Below are positions 1 through 5,763 of a stretch of 6,049 nucleotides of DNA, one piece after another. Positions within the stretch are counted from its first letter, which is position 1; each line of letters begins with the position of its first letter. A program made the translations under genes and the position numbers. Origin of the DNA: Bacteroidota bacterium (lineage in GTDB: Bacteria > Bacteroidota > Ignavibacteria > UBA10030 > UBA8401); assembly GCA_025355705.1 (NCBI GenBank), contig JANXZD010000292.1, forward strand, positions 1-6,049. The letters run 5' to 3'. The notes below the pieces were generated by a model. That model made no database searches. It was not told where the DNA came from and saw only the letters and a program-made list of their open reading frames with translations.

Positions 1-767
1 ATCAAATTGTCGATCTTGGAATAACATTCATCGATACTGCGCGCGGGTACGGTCTTTCCGAAGAACGAATCAGCAGACATTTATCCTGGCGGAGAAAAGA
101 CTTCATCCTTTCGACCAAGGTCGGCTACAATATTCCAGGACATCAGGATTGGACGTATGATTGCATCGTTGCCGGAGTTCATCGCTCTTTGCAATTGATG
201 CGGACCGATGTTCTTGATATTGTTCATCTTCATTCTTGCCCAAAAGAAACCCTTGAGCGCGGAGAAGTTGTTGCTGCATTACTAAAGATGAAGGAAGAAG
301 GAAAGATCCGTGCGACTGCGTACTCCGGTGAAAACGATGCATTAGAATTTGCATTGAAATCAAATCAATTCGACGGATTAATGAGTTCGATCAATGTGTT
401 CGATCAGCACTCAATTGATTCTATCGTCACTCCTGCAGTGAAACGCGGTATTGGTTACATTGCTAAACGTCCGATCGGAAATGCACCGTGGCTTCATGCC
501 GGACAACCGCATGGAAATTATTGCGAGGAATATTGGAAACGCATGAAAATAATGAAACTTGATTTCGGTGATGAGTGGCTCGATGTTGCGCTTCGATTCA
601 CCGCATTCACTCCCGGCATCAGCACATCAATCGTTGGGACAACAAATCTAGACCACATTAAAAGAAATATTGAGATCGTGAATAAGGGTCCTCTCTCTGA
701 TGACCTTGTAATGAACATTCGCTCTAAATTCATGAATAACGATAATAACTGGAATGGACAAATTTAA
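1..767 (+). CDS. Aldo/keto reductase, 5' end outside the window
   Basis: NAD(P)H-dependent oxidoreductase of the aldo/keto reductase superfamily, probably cytosolic; the carbonyl substrate cannot be told from sequence. The reading frame is open from base 3, so the gene starts before the window; about 254 residues are visible and perhaps 30-40 N-terminal residues are missing. Counting from base 3, the fragment begins in the strand that normally carries the catalytic Asp: GITFIDTARGYG gives Asp11 and Tyr16, STKVG gives Lys39 and VHLHS gives His77, so the full Asp/Tyr/Lys/His tetrad is present. The later segments GKIRATAYSGEN and STSIVGTTNLDHIKRN match the barrel strand and the cofactor-phosphate-binding loop near the C-terminus of the family. 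There is no C-terminal Cys cluster, which argues against the ferredoxin-like AKR subgroup. It ends three bases before the carbonic anhydrase gene, so the two are probably co-transcribed. Family assignment is secure; substrate is unknown. Confidence 0.93.
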   Translation, partial: QIVDLGITFIDTARGYGLSEERISRHLSWRRKDFILSTKVGYNIPGHQDWTYDCIVAGVHRSLQLMRTDVLDIVHLHSCPKETLERGEVVAALLKMKEEGKIRATAYSGENDALEFALKSNQFDGLMSSINVFDQHSIDSIVTPAVKRGIGYIAKRPIGNAPWLHAGQPHGNYCEEYWKRMKIMKLDFGDEWLDVALRFTAFTPGISTSIVGTTNLDHIKRNIEIVNKGPLSDDLVMNIRSKFMNNDNNWNGQI

Positions 768-770
768 ACA

Positions 771-1436
771 ATGGATAATCTTTCACACTTGCTTGAGAAT
801 AACCGCCAATGGGCTTCCGATAAAATAGCGCACCAAAAAGATTTTTTCAAACGACTGGAGAATATCCAAGCGCCGCAATATTTGTGGATCGGATGTTCCG
901 ACAGCCGCGTTCCCGCAAACGAAATTGTTGCACTCGATCCGGGCGAACTGTTTGTCCATCGTAATGTTGCCAATGTGGTCGTTCATACCGATCTCAACTG
1001 TCTTTCGGTTATTCAATACGCCGTTGAAGTATTGCATGTTAAACATATTATGGTTGTCGGACATTATGGATGCGGCGGTGTCCGTGCCGCGCTGTTGAAG
1101 CAGCGTTTTGGTCTGATCGATAATTGGCTCAGACATATTCAAGATATCCATCAACGCTATCAATCCATTGTGGAATCTGCCGGCAGTGTTGAAAAACAAG
1201 TCGACCGTCTTTGCGAATTGAATGTGATCGAACAGGCACTCAATGTCTGCGAGACAACGATCATTCAAGATGCATGGGCTCGGGGCGCTTCACTGGATGT
1301 TCACGGATGGATCTACGGATTGAACGACGGTATCATCCGCGATCTGAACATTACCATGAACTCCCCCGATGATATGGCAGCAATTTATCAACGGGCAGTA
1401 ACAGGGATCACGAGAAGTGGTCTCAACAATACCTAA
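771..1436 (+). CDS. can: Beta-class carbonic anhydrase (Can-like, type II)
   Basis: Zinc enzyme that interconverts CO2 and bicarbonate in the cytoplasm, supplying bicarbonate to carboxylases and helping pH balance. The 221-residue length is that of E. coli Can. The zinc-site residues are Cys42, Asp44 and Arg46 in GCSDSRVP, and His98 and Cys101 in GHYGCGG. The middle segment ELFVHRNVAN, followed by HTDLNCLSVIQYAV, is nearly identical to the E. coli protein, as is HGWIYG near the C-terminus. Trp39, Arg64 and Tyr182 correspond to the Trp/Arg/Tyr triad that forms the non-catalytic bicarbonate site in the H. influenzae and E. coli enzymes, so allosteric pH/bicarbonate control is expected (inference from the family). 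The ATG lies three bases after the aldo/keto reductase stop and has only a weak GGA at about 12 bases, which suggests translational coupling. The symbol follows close similarity to E. coli can (yadF). Confidence 0.96.
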   Translation: MDNLSHLLENNRQWASDKIAHQKDFFKRLENIQAPQYLWIGCSDSRVPANEIVALDPGELFVHRNVANVVVHTDLNCLSVIQYAVEVLHVKHIMVVGHYGCGGVRAALLKQRFGLIDNWLRHIQDIHQRYQSIVESAGSVEKQVDRLCELNVIEQALNVCETTIIQDAWARGASLDVHGWIYGLNDGIIRDLNITMNSPDDMAAIYQRAVTGITRSGLNNT

Positions 1437-1442
1437 TCATTG

Positions 1443-1470
1443 TTATTTTTGAGACTGCTTCTCAATAATT
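1443..1470 (+). other. Short hairpin just after the carbonic anhydrase gene
   Basis: TTGAGA at 1449-1454 pairs with TCTCAA at 1460-1465 across a five-base loop, and three further pairs are possible outside one mismatch. It lies 12 bases after the stop. The T-rich run is on the 5' side and no U-tract follows, so it is not a standard intrinsic terminator for the + strand. It may be a 3'-end mRNA stem or chance. Confidence 0.25.
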
Positions 1471-1487
1471 GATATGCTAAAAAGATA

Positions 1488-1537
1488 TTATACAATTGTG
1501 CATTGATTCTCACCGTTATCCTTCGGTAGTTGTATAA
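1488..1537. repeat. 8-bp inverted repeat upstream of the exported-protein gene
   Basis: TTATACAA at 1488-1495 is matched by its complement TTGTATAA at 1530-1537, with 34 bases between. The right arm lies seven bases before the GGAGG ribosome-binding site at 1544-1548. If transcribed, pairing could partly fold the leader; as DNA it could be two half-sites for a regulator. AT-rich eight-mers recur by chance, so this is a weak call. Confidence 0.25.
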
Positions 1538-1543
1538 AATTAC

Positions 1544-1555
1544 GGAGGTCTCTTG
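1544..1555 (+). promoter_or_regulatory. Ribosome-binding site that decides a TTG start
   Basis: GGAGG at 1544-1548 is the best Shine-Dalgarno sequence in the window and lies four bases before TTG at 1553. No ATG or GTG in this frame would keep the signal peptide intact, so the TTG is the best start. The short spacing plus the rare start codon suggest modest expression. Confidence 0.6.
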
Positions 1556-2056
1556 CGTTCTATTCTATTCTTCATCTGTATTTTCATTACAACTGCATTT
1601 TCACAACAACGGATTAAACAAGATTCCTCTTTGTTCGATTTTTGGGTCGGAGAGTGGGATCTAACGTGGAACGATCCTCACGGCTCGGTTGCTGCCGGAA
1701 CAAACATCATCACAAAAATCTTGGATGGAAAAGTGATCTTGGAAAACTTCACCGGTTTGACCGGACAGGCAAAAGGATACAAAGGACAAAGTGTTTCGAT
1801 CCTTGATAATCGCACCGGGGTATGGAAACAAACCTGGGTTGATAATCAAAGTGCATATCTCCCCTTTACCGGCGGTGCCGAAGGAAAGAATAGATTCTTT
1901 GAACAAGAATTTATAAAGAATGGAAAACTGCATAAAGGAAAAATGATCTTCCACGATATTACCGAAGAAAAATTTGTATGGGACTGGATGCAATCCACCG
2001 ACAGCGGGGCAACATGGACCACTCAGTGGAGCATTCGGTATACACGAAAAAAATAG
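1553..2056 (+). CDS. Small exported Trp-rich protein, DUF1579-like
   Basis: Function unknown; predicted to be exported. Start is TTG, chosen because GGAGG at 1544-1548 stands four bases upstream and because the frame then opens directly with a signal peptide: Arg2, a hydrophobic stretch at about residues 4-16, and a likely signal peptidase I cut in AFS|QQ after residue 17. The Cys in the hydrophobic core (Cys9) is not at a lipobox position, so it is probably not a lipoprotein. The mature part of about 150 residues opens with LFDFWVGEWDLTW (27-39) and has a central GVWKQTWVD (89-97) and a FVWDWM segment (141-146). This pattern of evenly spaced Trp and Gly recalls DUF1579-type proteins, thought to be lipocalin-like beta-barrels. 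Nine Trp residues remain in the mature protein. It stands alone, 116 bases after the carbonic anhydrase gene, and is followed by a strong hairpin. Similarity is judged by eye only. Confidence 0.8.
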   Translation: MRSILFFICIFITTAFSQQRIKQDSSLFDFWVGEWDLTWNDPHGSVAAGTNIITKILDGKVILENFTGLTGQAKGYKGQSVSILDNRTGVWKQTWVDNQSAYLPFTGGAEGKNRFFEQEFIKNGKLHKGKMIFHDITEEKFVWDWMQSTDSGATWTTQWSIRYTRKK

Positions 2057-2078
2057 CACTGCATTTCTTCTGCTTCAT

Positions 2079-2113
2079 TCATTGATCGTCACCGTAAAGT
2101 TGACGATCAATGA
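2079..2113 (+). terminator. 13-bp perfect hairpin after the exported-protein gene
   Basis: Bases 2079-2091 pair perfectly with 2101-2113 across a nine-base loop (2092-2100). The stem starts 22 bases after the stop of the exported-protein gene. It is followed by an A-run (2118-2125) rather than a U-tract, so it is not a textbook intrinsic terminator in either direction. It most likely marks or protects the 3' end of the upstream message. Confidence 0.5.
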
Positions 2114-2381
2114 CCGATAAAAAAAACAATAGCTCACTCCTCCCTGCACCACACCTCATGCGCGTGACAGATTTTTTGTACCCATGACAATCTCATGGTT
2201 TTCACACAAGGTTGAATTCTTTGAAGAGTTTTGAATATTTATTTCCCATTTTTGAAACTCTGAAGAGCACCTTCTTAATTTTGCGGACATATTCTTCAAA
2301 AACACCTGTTATTCTTGCAAATTCTGTGGCACATTAGTTGAACAGAATTGAGCAACGTTAATACATCAATTCACAATAATA
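2114..2381. other. Non-coding spacer before nfnA
   Basis: Together with the preceding hairpin this makes about 325 bases without a gene. No open frame here has a credible start and composition. A 7-bp inverted repeat (AGAGTTT at 2225-2231, AAACTCT at 2255-2261) lies in AT-rich sequence. A loose promoter-like pair is TTGAAC at 2338-2343 and TAATAC at 2359-2364, but the 15-base spacing is short. The nfnA promoter must lie here or nfnA must be read through from upstream; the sequence does not settle which. Confidence 0.4.
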
Positions 2382-3251
2382 GTGCTTACCGTGTATCCAA
2401 TTCTAGAAAAGAACGACCTTGCCTCCAAAGTATATCGCTACGTTATCGCTGCTCCGGATATTGTAAAAAAAGCAAAAGCCGGACAGTTTGTTATTCTACG
2501 GTTGCATGAAGGAGGAGAACGAATTCCCATTACACTTGCCGATTGGGATATGCAACGGGGAACCGTTACGCTGTACGTTCAGGCGATCGGTAAAACCACT
2601 ACAATGATGAGCATGCTGAAGGTTGGCGATTTCCTGACGGATGTTGTCGGTCCGTTCGGTCTTCCAAGTCATGTTGAAAAAGGAAAAACATTTGTTGCGG
2701 TCGGCGGAGGTTTCGGTATTGCTGCAATACATCCTATCGTTCGCGCCAATAAACTCGTCGGCAATAAAACGATTTCGATCATTGGTGCTCGTTCAAAAGA
2801 GATGATCATTATGGAAGATGAGATGCGCGCCATTTCTGATGAAGTGCGCATCGCCACCGATGACGGCAGTTACGGTACAAAAGGTTTTGTCACGACCATT
2901 TTAAAATCAATGTTGGAACATAAAGAACCGGTGGATGTTGTGCTTGCAATCGGACCGGTGATTATGATGAAAGCTGTTTCCGATCTCACCAAACAATATG
3001 GCGTGAAGACGCTCGTCAGTCTTAATCCGATTATGATGGATGGAACAGGGATGTGTGGCGCGTGTCGCGTTATTGTCGGCGATACAATGCAGTTCGCCTG
3101 TGTTGATGGACCGGAGTTCGACGGCCATGCTGTCGATTTTAATTTGTTGATGGCACGGCAAAAGATGTATTCGCCTCAGGAAAAAATTTCGATGGAGATC
3201 TTTGAAAAGACATGTCGAACGCAGGAACATCGTGAAACAGCTGCGTGGTAA
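2382..3251 (+). CDS. nfnA: NfnA/SudB-type small subunit of NADH-dependent ferredoxin:NADP oxidoreductase
   Basis: Small subunit of the soluble electron-bifurcating transhydrogenase that couples NADPH to NAD and ferredoxin; it carries FAD, the NAD(H) site and a [2Fe-2S] cluster. A ferredoxin-reductase-like FAD domain (about 1-100) contains AGQFVILR and RIPITLAD (47-54). The NAD-binding domain begins at VGGGFGIAAIHPI (107-119). The C-terminal cluster motif has Cys225, Cys228 and Cys240, with Asp220 five residues before the first Cys. In characterised Nfn enzymes this cluster has three Cys and one Asp ligand, so Asp220 is the expected fourth ligand. At 289 residues it is of usual length. Starts are GTG at 2382 or GTG at 2391; the second gives an N-terminus reading MYPILEKNDL, which fits the family better, and neither has a Shine-Dalgarno sequence. 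PyrK or sulfide dehydrogenase beta are alternatives, but the adjacent large subunit supports Nfn. Confidence 0.92.
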   Translation: MLTVYPILEKNDLASKVYRYVIAAPDIVKKAKAGQFVILRLHEGGERIPITLADWDMQRGTVTLYVQAIGKTTTMMSMLKVGDFLTDVVGPFGLPSHVEKGKTFVAVGGGFGIAAIHPIVRANKLVGNKTISIIGARSKEMIIMEDEMRAISDEVRIATDDGSYGTKGFVTTILKSMLEHKEPVDVVLAIGPVIMMKAVSDLTKQYGVKTLVSLNPIMMDGTGMCGACRVIVGDTMQFACVDGPEFDGHAVDFNLLMARQKMYSPQEKISMEIFEKTCRTQEHRETAAW

Positions 3252-3340
3252 CAGCAGATCTTCGGTTTTTTTCTTTGTGCCTTAGTGCCTTTGTGGCAAA
3301 AAAAATTAATGAAAATTATTTATAACGCAATAAAATAACT
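3252..3340. other. 89-base gap between nfnA and nfnB
   Basis: The spacer holds a T-run (3266-3272), the octamer repeat described separately, an A-run after it, and AT-rich sequence up to the nfnB ATG. No Shine-Dalgarno sequence precedes nfnB. The short GGCA/TGCC pairing here is too weak to call a terminator, so the pair is probably still one transcript. Confidence 0.5.
3273..3296 (+). repeat. Three tandem imperfect octamers (CTTTGTGC-type)
   Basis: CTTTGTGC at 3273-3280, CTTAGTGC at 3281-3288 and CTTTGTGG at 3289-3296 follow head to tail without gaps and differ at one base each from CTTTGTGC. Similar CTTTGTG-type octamer strings occur between genes in many unrelated bacterial genomes, by recollection rather than search. 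It is flanked by a T-run on the left and an A-run on the right. Role unknown. Confidence 0.65.
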
Positions 3341-4786
3341 ATGAACGAAACAACACAACCAACCATAAAAAAAATTTCTAACAAAGAGCGGATGAAAATT
3401 CCGCGGCATGCGATGCCGGAACAAGAACCGTTGGTGCGCGCAAAGAATTTCTTTGAAGTGCCGCTCGGCTACACTGCGGATATGGCGATGGAAGAAGCCG
3501 ATCGATGTCTTCAATGCAAAGATCCGAAGTGCATTCAAGGGTGTCCGGTCAACGTCAAAATTCCGCAGTTCATTTTTCATGTTGCCATGGGAAATTTTGA
3601 ACTTGCAGCAAACACCTTAAAGGAAACGAACGCGCTTCCGGCGGTGTGCGGAAGGGTTTGTCCGCAGGAAGAACAATGCGAAACAGTGTGCGTTATTGGA
3701 GGCAAAGTTGAACCGGTTGCCATCGGCAGACTTGAGCGCTTTGTTGCAGATTGGGAACGTGCTTCCAGAAAAGTATCACTTCCTGCCATTCCTCGGTCAT
3801 CCGGAAAAAAAATTGCGGTCATCGGCGCCGGCCCTGCGGGACTGACGTGTGCCGGAGATCTTGCCAAACTTGGTCACTCGGTAACAGTGTTCGAAGCATT
3901 GCATAAAGCCGGCGGTGTTCTTGTGTATGGAATTCCGGAGTTTCGCCTGCCAAAACAAATTGTCGAAGCAGAAGTACAGTATCTGGAAAAACTCGGCGTC
4001 AAAATTCAGTGCAACTTTGTTGTTGGAATGACCCGCACCGTAGATGAGCTGATGACTGAAGATGGTTACGATGCGGTCTTCATCGGAACAGGAGCCGGTC
4101 TTCCATACTTCATGGGACTTCCCGGCGAAAATTTAAATGGGGTCTATTCTGCAAATGAATTCCTTACCCGCATGAATTTGATGAAGGGATTTGAATTCCC
4201 CAACAACGCCGATACACCGGTGCCTATGGCAAAACATGTTGCCGTTATCGGCGGCGGAAACACGGCAATGGATGCTGCGCGCACGGCACTTCGGCTACAG
4301 TGGACGGAAAAAGTTTACATCGTGTATCGTCGTTCGCTTGTTGAAATGCCTGCACGGAAGGAAGAGATCCATCATGGCGAACAGGAAGGAATTGAATTTC
4401 TTCTTCTGACAAATCCGACACGATTTCTTGGCGAGAACGGCTGGCTGACCGGAATGGAATGCCAGAAAATGGAACTTGGCGAACCCGACGCATCGGGAAG
4501 ACGCAAACCTGTTCCGATCAACGGAAGTGAATTTGTGCTCACGGTTGAGTCCGCCATTGTTGCAACAGGGAACGGATCAAATCCGTTGATCAACAAAACA
4601 ACACCGGGATTGACCGCAAACAAATACGGCAATATTATCGCCGATGAAAGCGGCAAAACATCACGCGAAGGTATGTGGGCGGGCGGAGATATTGTTATTG
4701 GCGCCGCAACGGTCATAAAAGCAATGGGCGCAGGAAAAAAAGCTGCTGCGGCAATCCATGAGTATGTGACAGCAAAAAAGAAATAA
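3341..4786 (+). CDS. nfnB: NfnB large subunit (GltD-like NADPH oxidoreductase)
   Basis: Large, NADPH-binding and bifurcating-FAD subunit of the Nfn transhydrogenase, cytosolic, partner of the preceding small subunit. The 481-residue length is usual. The N-terminal helical domain carries two Cys sets: CLQCKDPKCIQGCP (Cys56, 59, 64, 68) and CGRVCPQEEQCETVC (Cys103, 107, 113, 117). Together they supply ligands for two [4Fe-4S] clusters. Glu132 in GRLERF aligns with the non-Cys ligand (Gln156 of dihydropyrimidine dehydrogenase), matching the Glu ligand known in Nfn. FAD binding: IAVIGAGPAG (158-167) and GGDIVIGAATVIKAMGAGKKAA near the end. NADPH binding: VAVIGGGNTAMDAAR (300-314) with Arg330 and Arg331 in YRRS, expected to hold the 2'-phosphate. 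The ATG has no Shine-Dalgarno sequence. GltD of glutamate synthase is the main alternative; no gltB-like gene is nearby and the NfnA partner is, so Nfn is favoured. Confidence 0.94.
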   Translation: MNETTQPTIKKISNKERMKIPRHAMPEQEPLVRAKNFFEVPLGYTADMAMEEADRCLQCKDPKCIQGCPVNVKIPQFIFHVAMGNFELAANTLKETNALPAVCGRVCPQEEQCETVCVIGGKVEPVAIGRLERFVADWERASRKVSLPAIPRSSGKKIAVIGAGPAGLTCAGDLAKLGHSVTVFEALHKAGGVLVYGIPEFRLPKQIVEAEVQYLEKLGVKIQCNFVVGMTRTVDELMTEDGYDAVFIGTGAGLPYFMGLPGENLNGVYSANEFLTRMNLMKGFEFPNNADTPVPMAKHVAVIGGGNTAMDAARTALRLQWTEKVYIVYRRSLVEMPARKEEIHHGEQEGIEFLLLTNPTRFLGENGWLTGMECQKMELGEPDASGRRKPVPINGSEFVLTVESAIVATGNGSNPLINKTTPGLTANKYGNIIADESGKTSREGMWAGGDIVIGAATVIKAMGAGKKAAAAIHEYVTAKKK

Positions 4787-4798
4787 ATTACCTCCCCA

Positions 4799-4845
4799 AT
4801 ATTCCCTTTCTCTTTTATAGAGAAGGGAATATATTTATTTCTTTC
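4799..4845 (+). terminator. Terminator-like hairpin after nfnB
   Basis: ATATTCCCTT at 4799-4808 pairs with 4823-4832, and CTCT at 4810-4813 with AGAG at 4819-4822; one T (4809) is bulged and the loop is five bases. The stem starts 12 bases after the nfnB stop and is followed by T-rich ATTTATTTCTTTC. This is the most convincing intrinsic terminator in the window and ends the nfnAB transcript. Confidence 0.75.
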
Positions 4846-4924
4846 AATGCAGTGAACGATATTACCGCGGCTTCCAACCATCTAAATTTTCCCTACTGAG
4901 CCGCTTAAAAAAATAAATAAAGCT

Positions 4925-5042
4925 CCCCGCCGCAAGCAGCGGGGTATCTTCGTCATGCCCGAATGTTCCAGTCGGGCATCCATAGAATAGATTCCCGCCA
5001 AAAGCACGCGGGAATGACATAACGACGCAAGCATCGGGGTAT
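4925..5042. repeat. Interspersed palindromic repeat island (REP/MITE-like)
   Basis: Three hairpins stand in a row: CCCCGC/GCGGGG at 4925-4930 and 4939-4944; ATGCCCGA/TCGGGCAT at 4955-4962 and 4972-4979 with a nine-base loop; ATTCCCGC/GCGGGAAT at 4991-4998 and 5008-5015, again with a nine-base loop. The last two are bracketed by GTCAT at 4952-4956 and ATGAC at 5014-5018, so they form one 67-base unit with inverted ends. A 17-base stretch at 4931-4947 returns at 5026-5042 with one change. The island is GC-rich inside an AT-rich spacer and has no coding potential. GTCATTCCCG...CGGGAATGAC elements of this type are dispersed in many bacterial genomes; copy number here cannot be seen. It could act as transcription attenuator, mRNA stabiliser or remnant of a non-autonomous element. 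Confidence 0.75.
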
Positions 5043-5130
5043 TAAACCCAATAATGAATAAAATAATTCATTTTTCTCATCCGATTTTGGGTTTTCAGGG
5101 ATATATGTAAGCGATAAGGGAAAGACCGAA

Positions 5131-5145
5131 ACAGAAGTATTCTGT
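5131..5145. repeat. 15-base perfect inverted repeat, possible operator
   Basis: ACAGAA and TTCTGT are separated by GTA. The size and symmetry would suit a dimeric regulator, but the distance of about 160 bases to the next gene is long for an operator and the site is unique in the window. Confidence 0.2.
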
Positions 5146-5251
5146 CTGATTTACAATCCAAAATGTTGTTCGGAATGAACGCTCTTGTTGCTCTTACCCG
5201 TAAATTGAATTACTATTGTAGCGCATTCAATAGATCTCTTGCATGATACTA

Positions 5252-5281
5252 TTGATCAGCACTGAAGTCTGAGTCCATAAA
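5252..5281 (+). promoter_or_regulatory. Candidate promoter for the DUF2085 gene
   Basis: TTGATC at 5252-5257 and CATAAA at 5276-5281 with an 18-base spacer resemble -35 and -10 boxes with four of six matches each, ending 23 bases before the ATG. A new promoter is expected here because a terminator and 518 bases separate this gene from nfnB. The match is weak, and sigma factors of the FCB group use other consensus sequences. Confidence 0.3.
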
Positions 5282-5304
5282 GTACAATTTCTTAAATTTG
5301 GTTT

Positions 5305-5763
5305 ATGCTGATAAAGCGAATTGACAAAACGTTGAGAGGAATGATCTTTATTCTATACTTTGGAATATTCTTTTTAGCGTTGTATGCACCGGTCATTCAA
5401 CATGTGAAAGGATATCCCGCAGGTGAGAATATCTATTCTCTCTTCTCCCCCATTTGTCATCAATATCCCACACGGTGCTTTTGGATTTTTGATCGGCCGT
5501 GGGCGTTATGTGCTCGTTGTGCAAGCGCATATTTAGGAATTGCAATTGCTGCTCTTGTATCAAGACCAAAATATACGTTTTCCAAACGAGCACTCATTGG
5601 TGTTACAGTAATTTGTTTCGCTGCTATCGATCCAATGCTGCAATTATTTGGTTTTTATGAAAGCACTAATGTTGTTCGATCAATCACGGGCTTAGCGGGC
5701 GGTTACGGCGCTTTTATGCTCATCTATCCACTACCATTTAAATATAAGGAACAAGTTATATGA
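5305..5763 (+). CDS. DUF2085 family integral membrane protein
   Basis: Function unknown; predicted inner-membrane protein of 152 residues. Hydrophobic segments lie at about 13-31, 73-86, 96-115 and 127-142, so four spans are likely. Between the first and second is the family signature: CHQ (51-53), Arg57-Cys58, then LCARCASAYLG with Cys69, Arg71 and Cys72. The four Cys and His52 look like a metal or redox-active site at the membrane face (inference). A second conserved-looking part is DPMLQLFGFYESTNVVR (109-125) followed by TGLAGGYG, which is also typical of the family. ATG 5305 is chosen because it keeps Lys/Arg residues before span 1; ATG 5341 follows a GAGAGGA directly, leaving no spacing. 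The stop overlaps the next gene's start by four bases, so the two are translationally coupled. Family assignment is by remembered motif. Confidence 0.85.
   Translation: MLIKRIDKTLRGMIFILYFGIFFLALYAPVIQHVKGYPAGENIYSLFSPICHQYPTRCFWIFDRPWALCARCASAYLGIAIAALVSRPKYTFSKRALIGVTVICFAAIDPMLQLFGFYESTNVVRSITGLAGGYGAFMLIYPLPFKYKEQVI

Larger units (their letters stand above)
5043..5304. other. AT-rich non-coding spacer before the DUF2085 gene
   Basis: About 260 bases without a convincing gene, completing a gap of 518 bases from nfnB. It contains nested inverted repeats: AAACCCAA at 5044-5051 with TTGGGTTT at 5087-5094, and inside them AATGAAT at 5053-5059 with ATTCATT at 5066-5072, followed by TTTCTC. The inner pair resembles a weak AT-rich terminator. 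A separate perfect inverted repeat, ACAGAA/TTCTGT around GTA, lies at 5131-5145. A short frame from ATG 5163 (27 codons) has no recognisable content and no ribosome-binding site. Confidence 0.45.

Noticed and set aside
783..1268. Minus-strand open frame of 161 codons opposite the carbonic anhydrase gene
   Set aside because: The plus strand encodes a clear, complete enzyme over the same bases, and the minus translation resembles nothing known.
1661..2059. Minus-strand open frame of 132 codons opposite the exported-protein gene
   Set aside because: The plus-strand product has a signal peptide, a ribosome-binding site and family-like motifs; the minus frame has none.
3286..3305. Intrinsic terminator between nfnA and nfnB
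   Set aside because: The TGCC/GGCA stem is only four base pairs and is followed by A, not T.
3341..4786. Glutamate synthase small subunit (gltD)
   Set aside because: The fold is shared, but no large glutamate synthase subunit is adjacent and the NfnA-type partner precedes it, so the Nfn large subunit is the better call.
4372..4881. Minus-strand open frame of 169 codons across the end of nfnB
   Set aside because: It lies opposite a well-supported gene, crosses the nfnB terminator and has no recognisable domain; it is a shadow of the coding strand's codon pattern.
4925..5042. CRISPR array
   Set aside because: The repeats are palindromes of differing sequence with no regular spacer pattern; only one 17-base segment recurs, twice.
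5163..5246. 27-codon plus-strand frame in the spacer before the DUF2085 gene
   Set aside because: No ribosome-binding site, no recognisable sequence, and the length is expected by chance.
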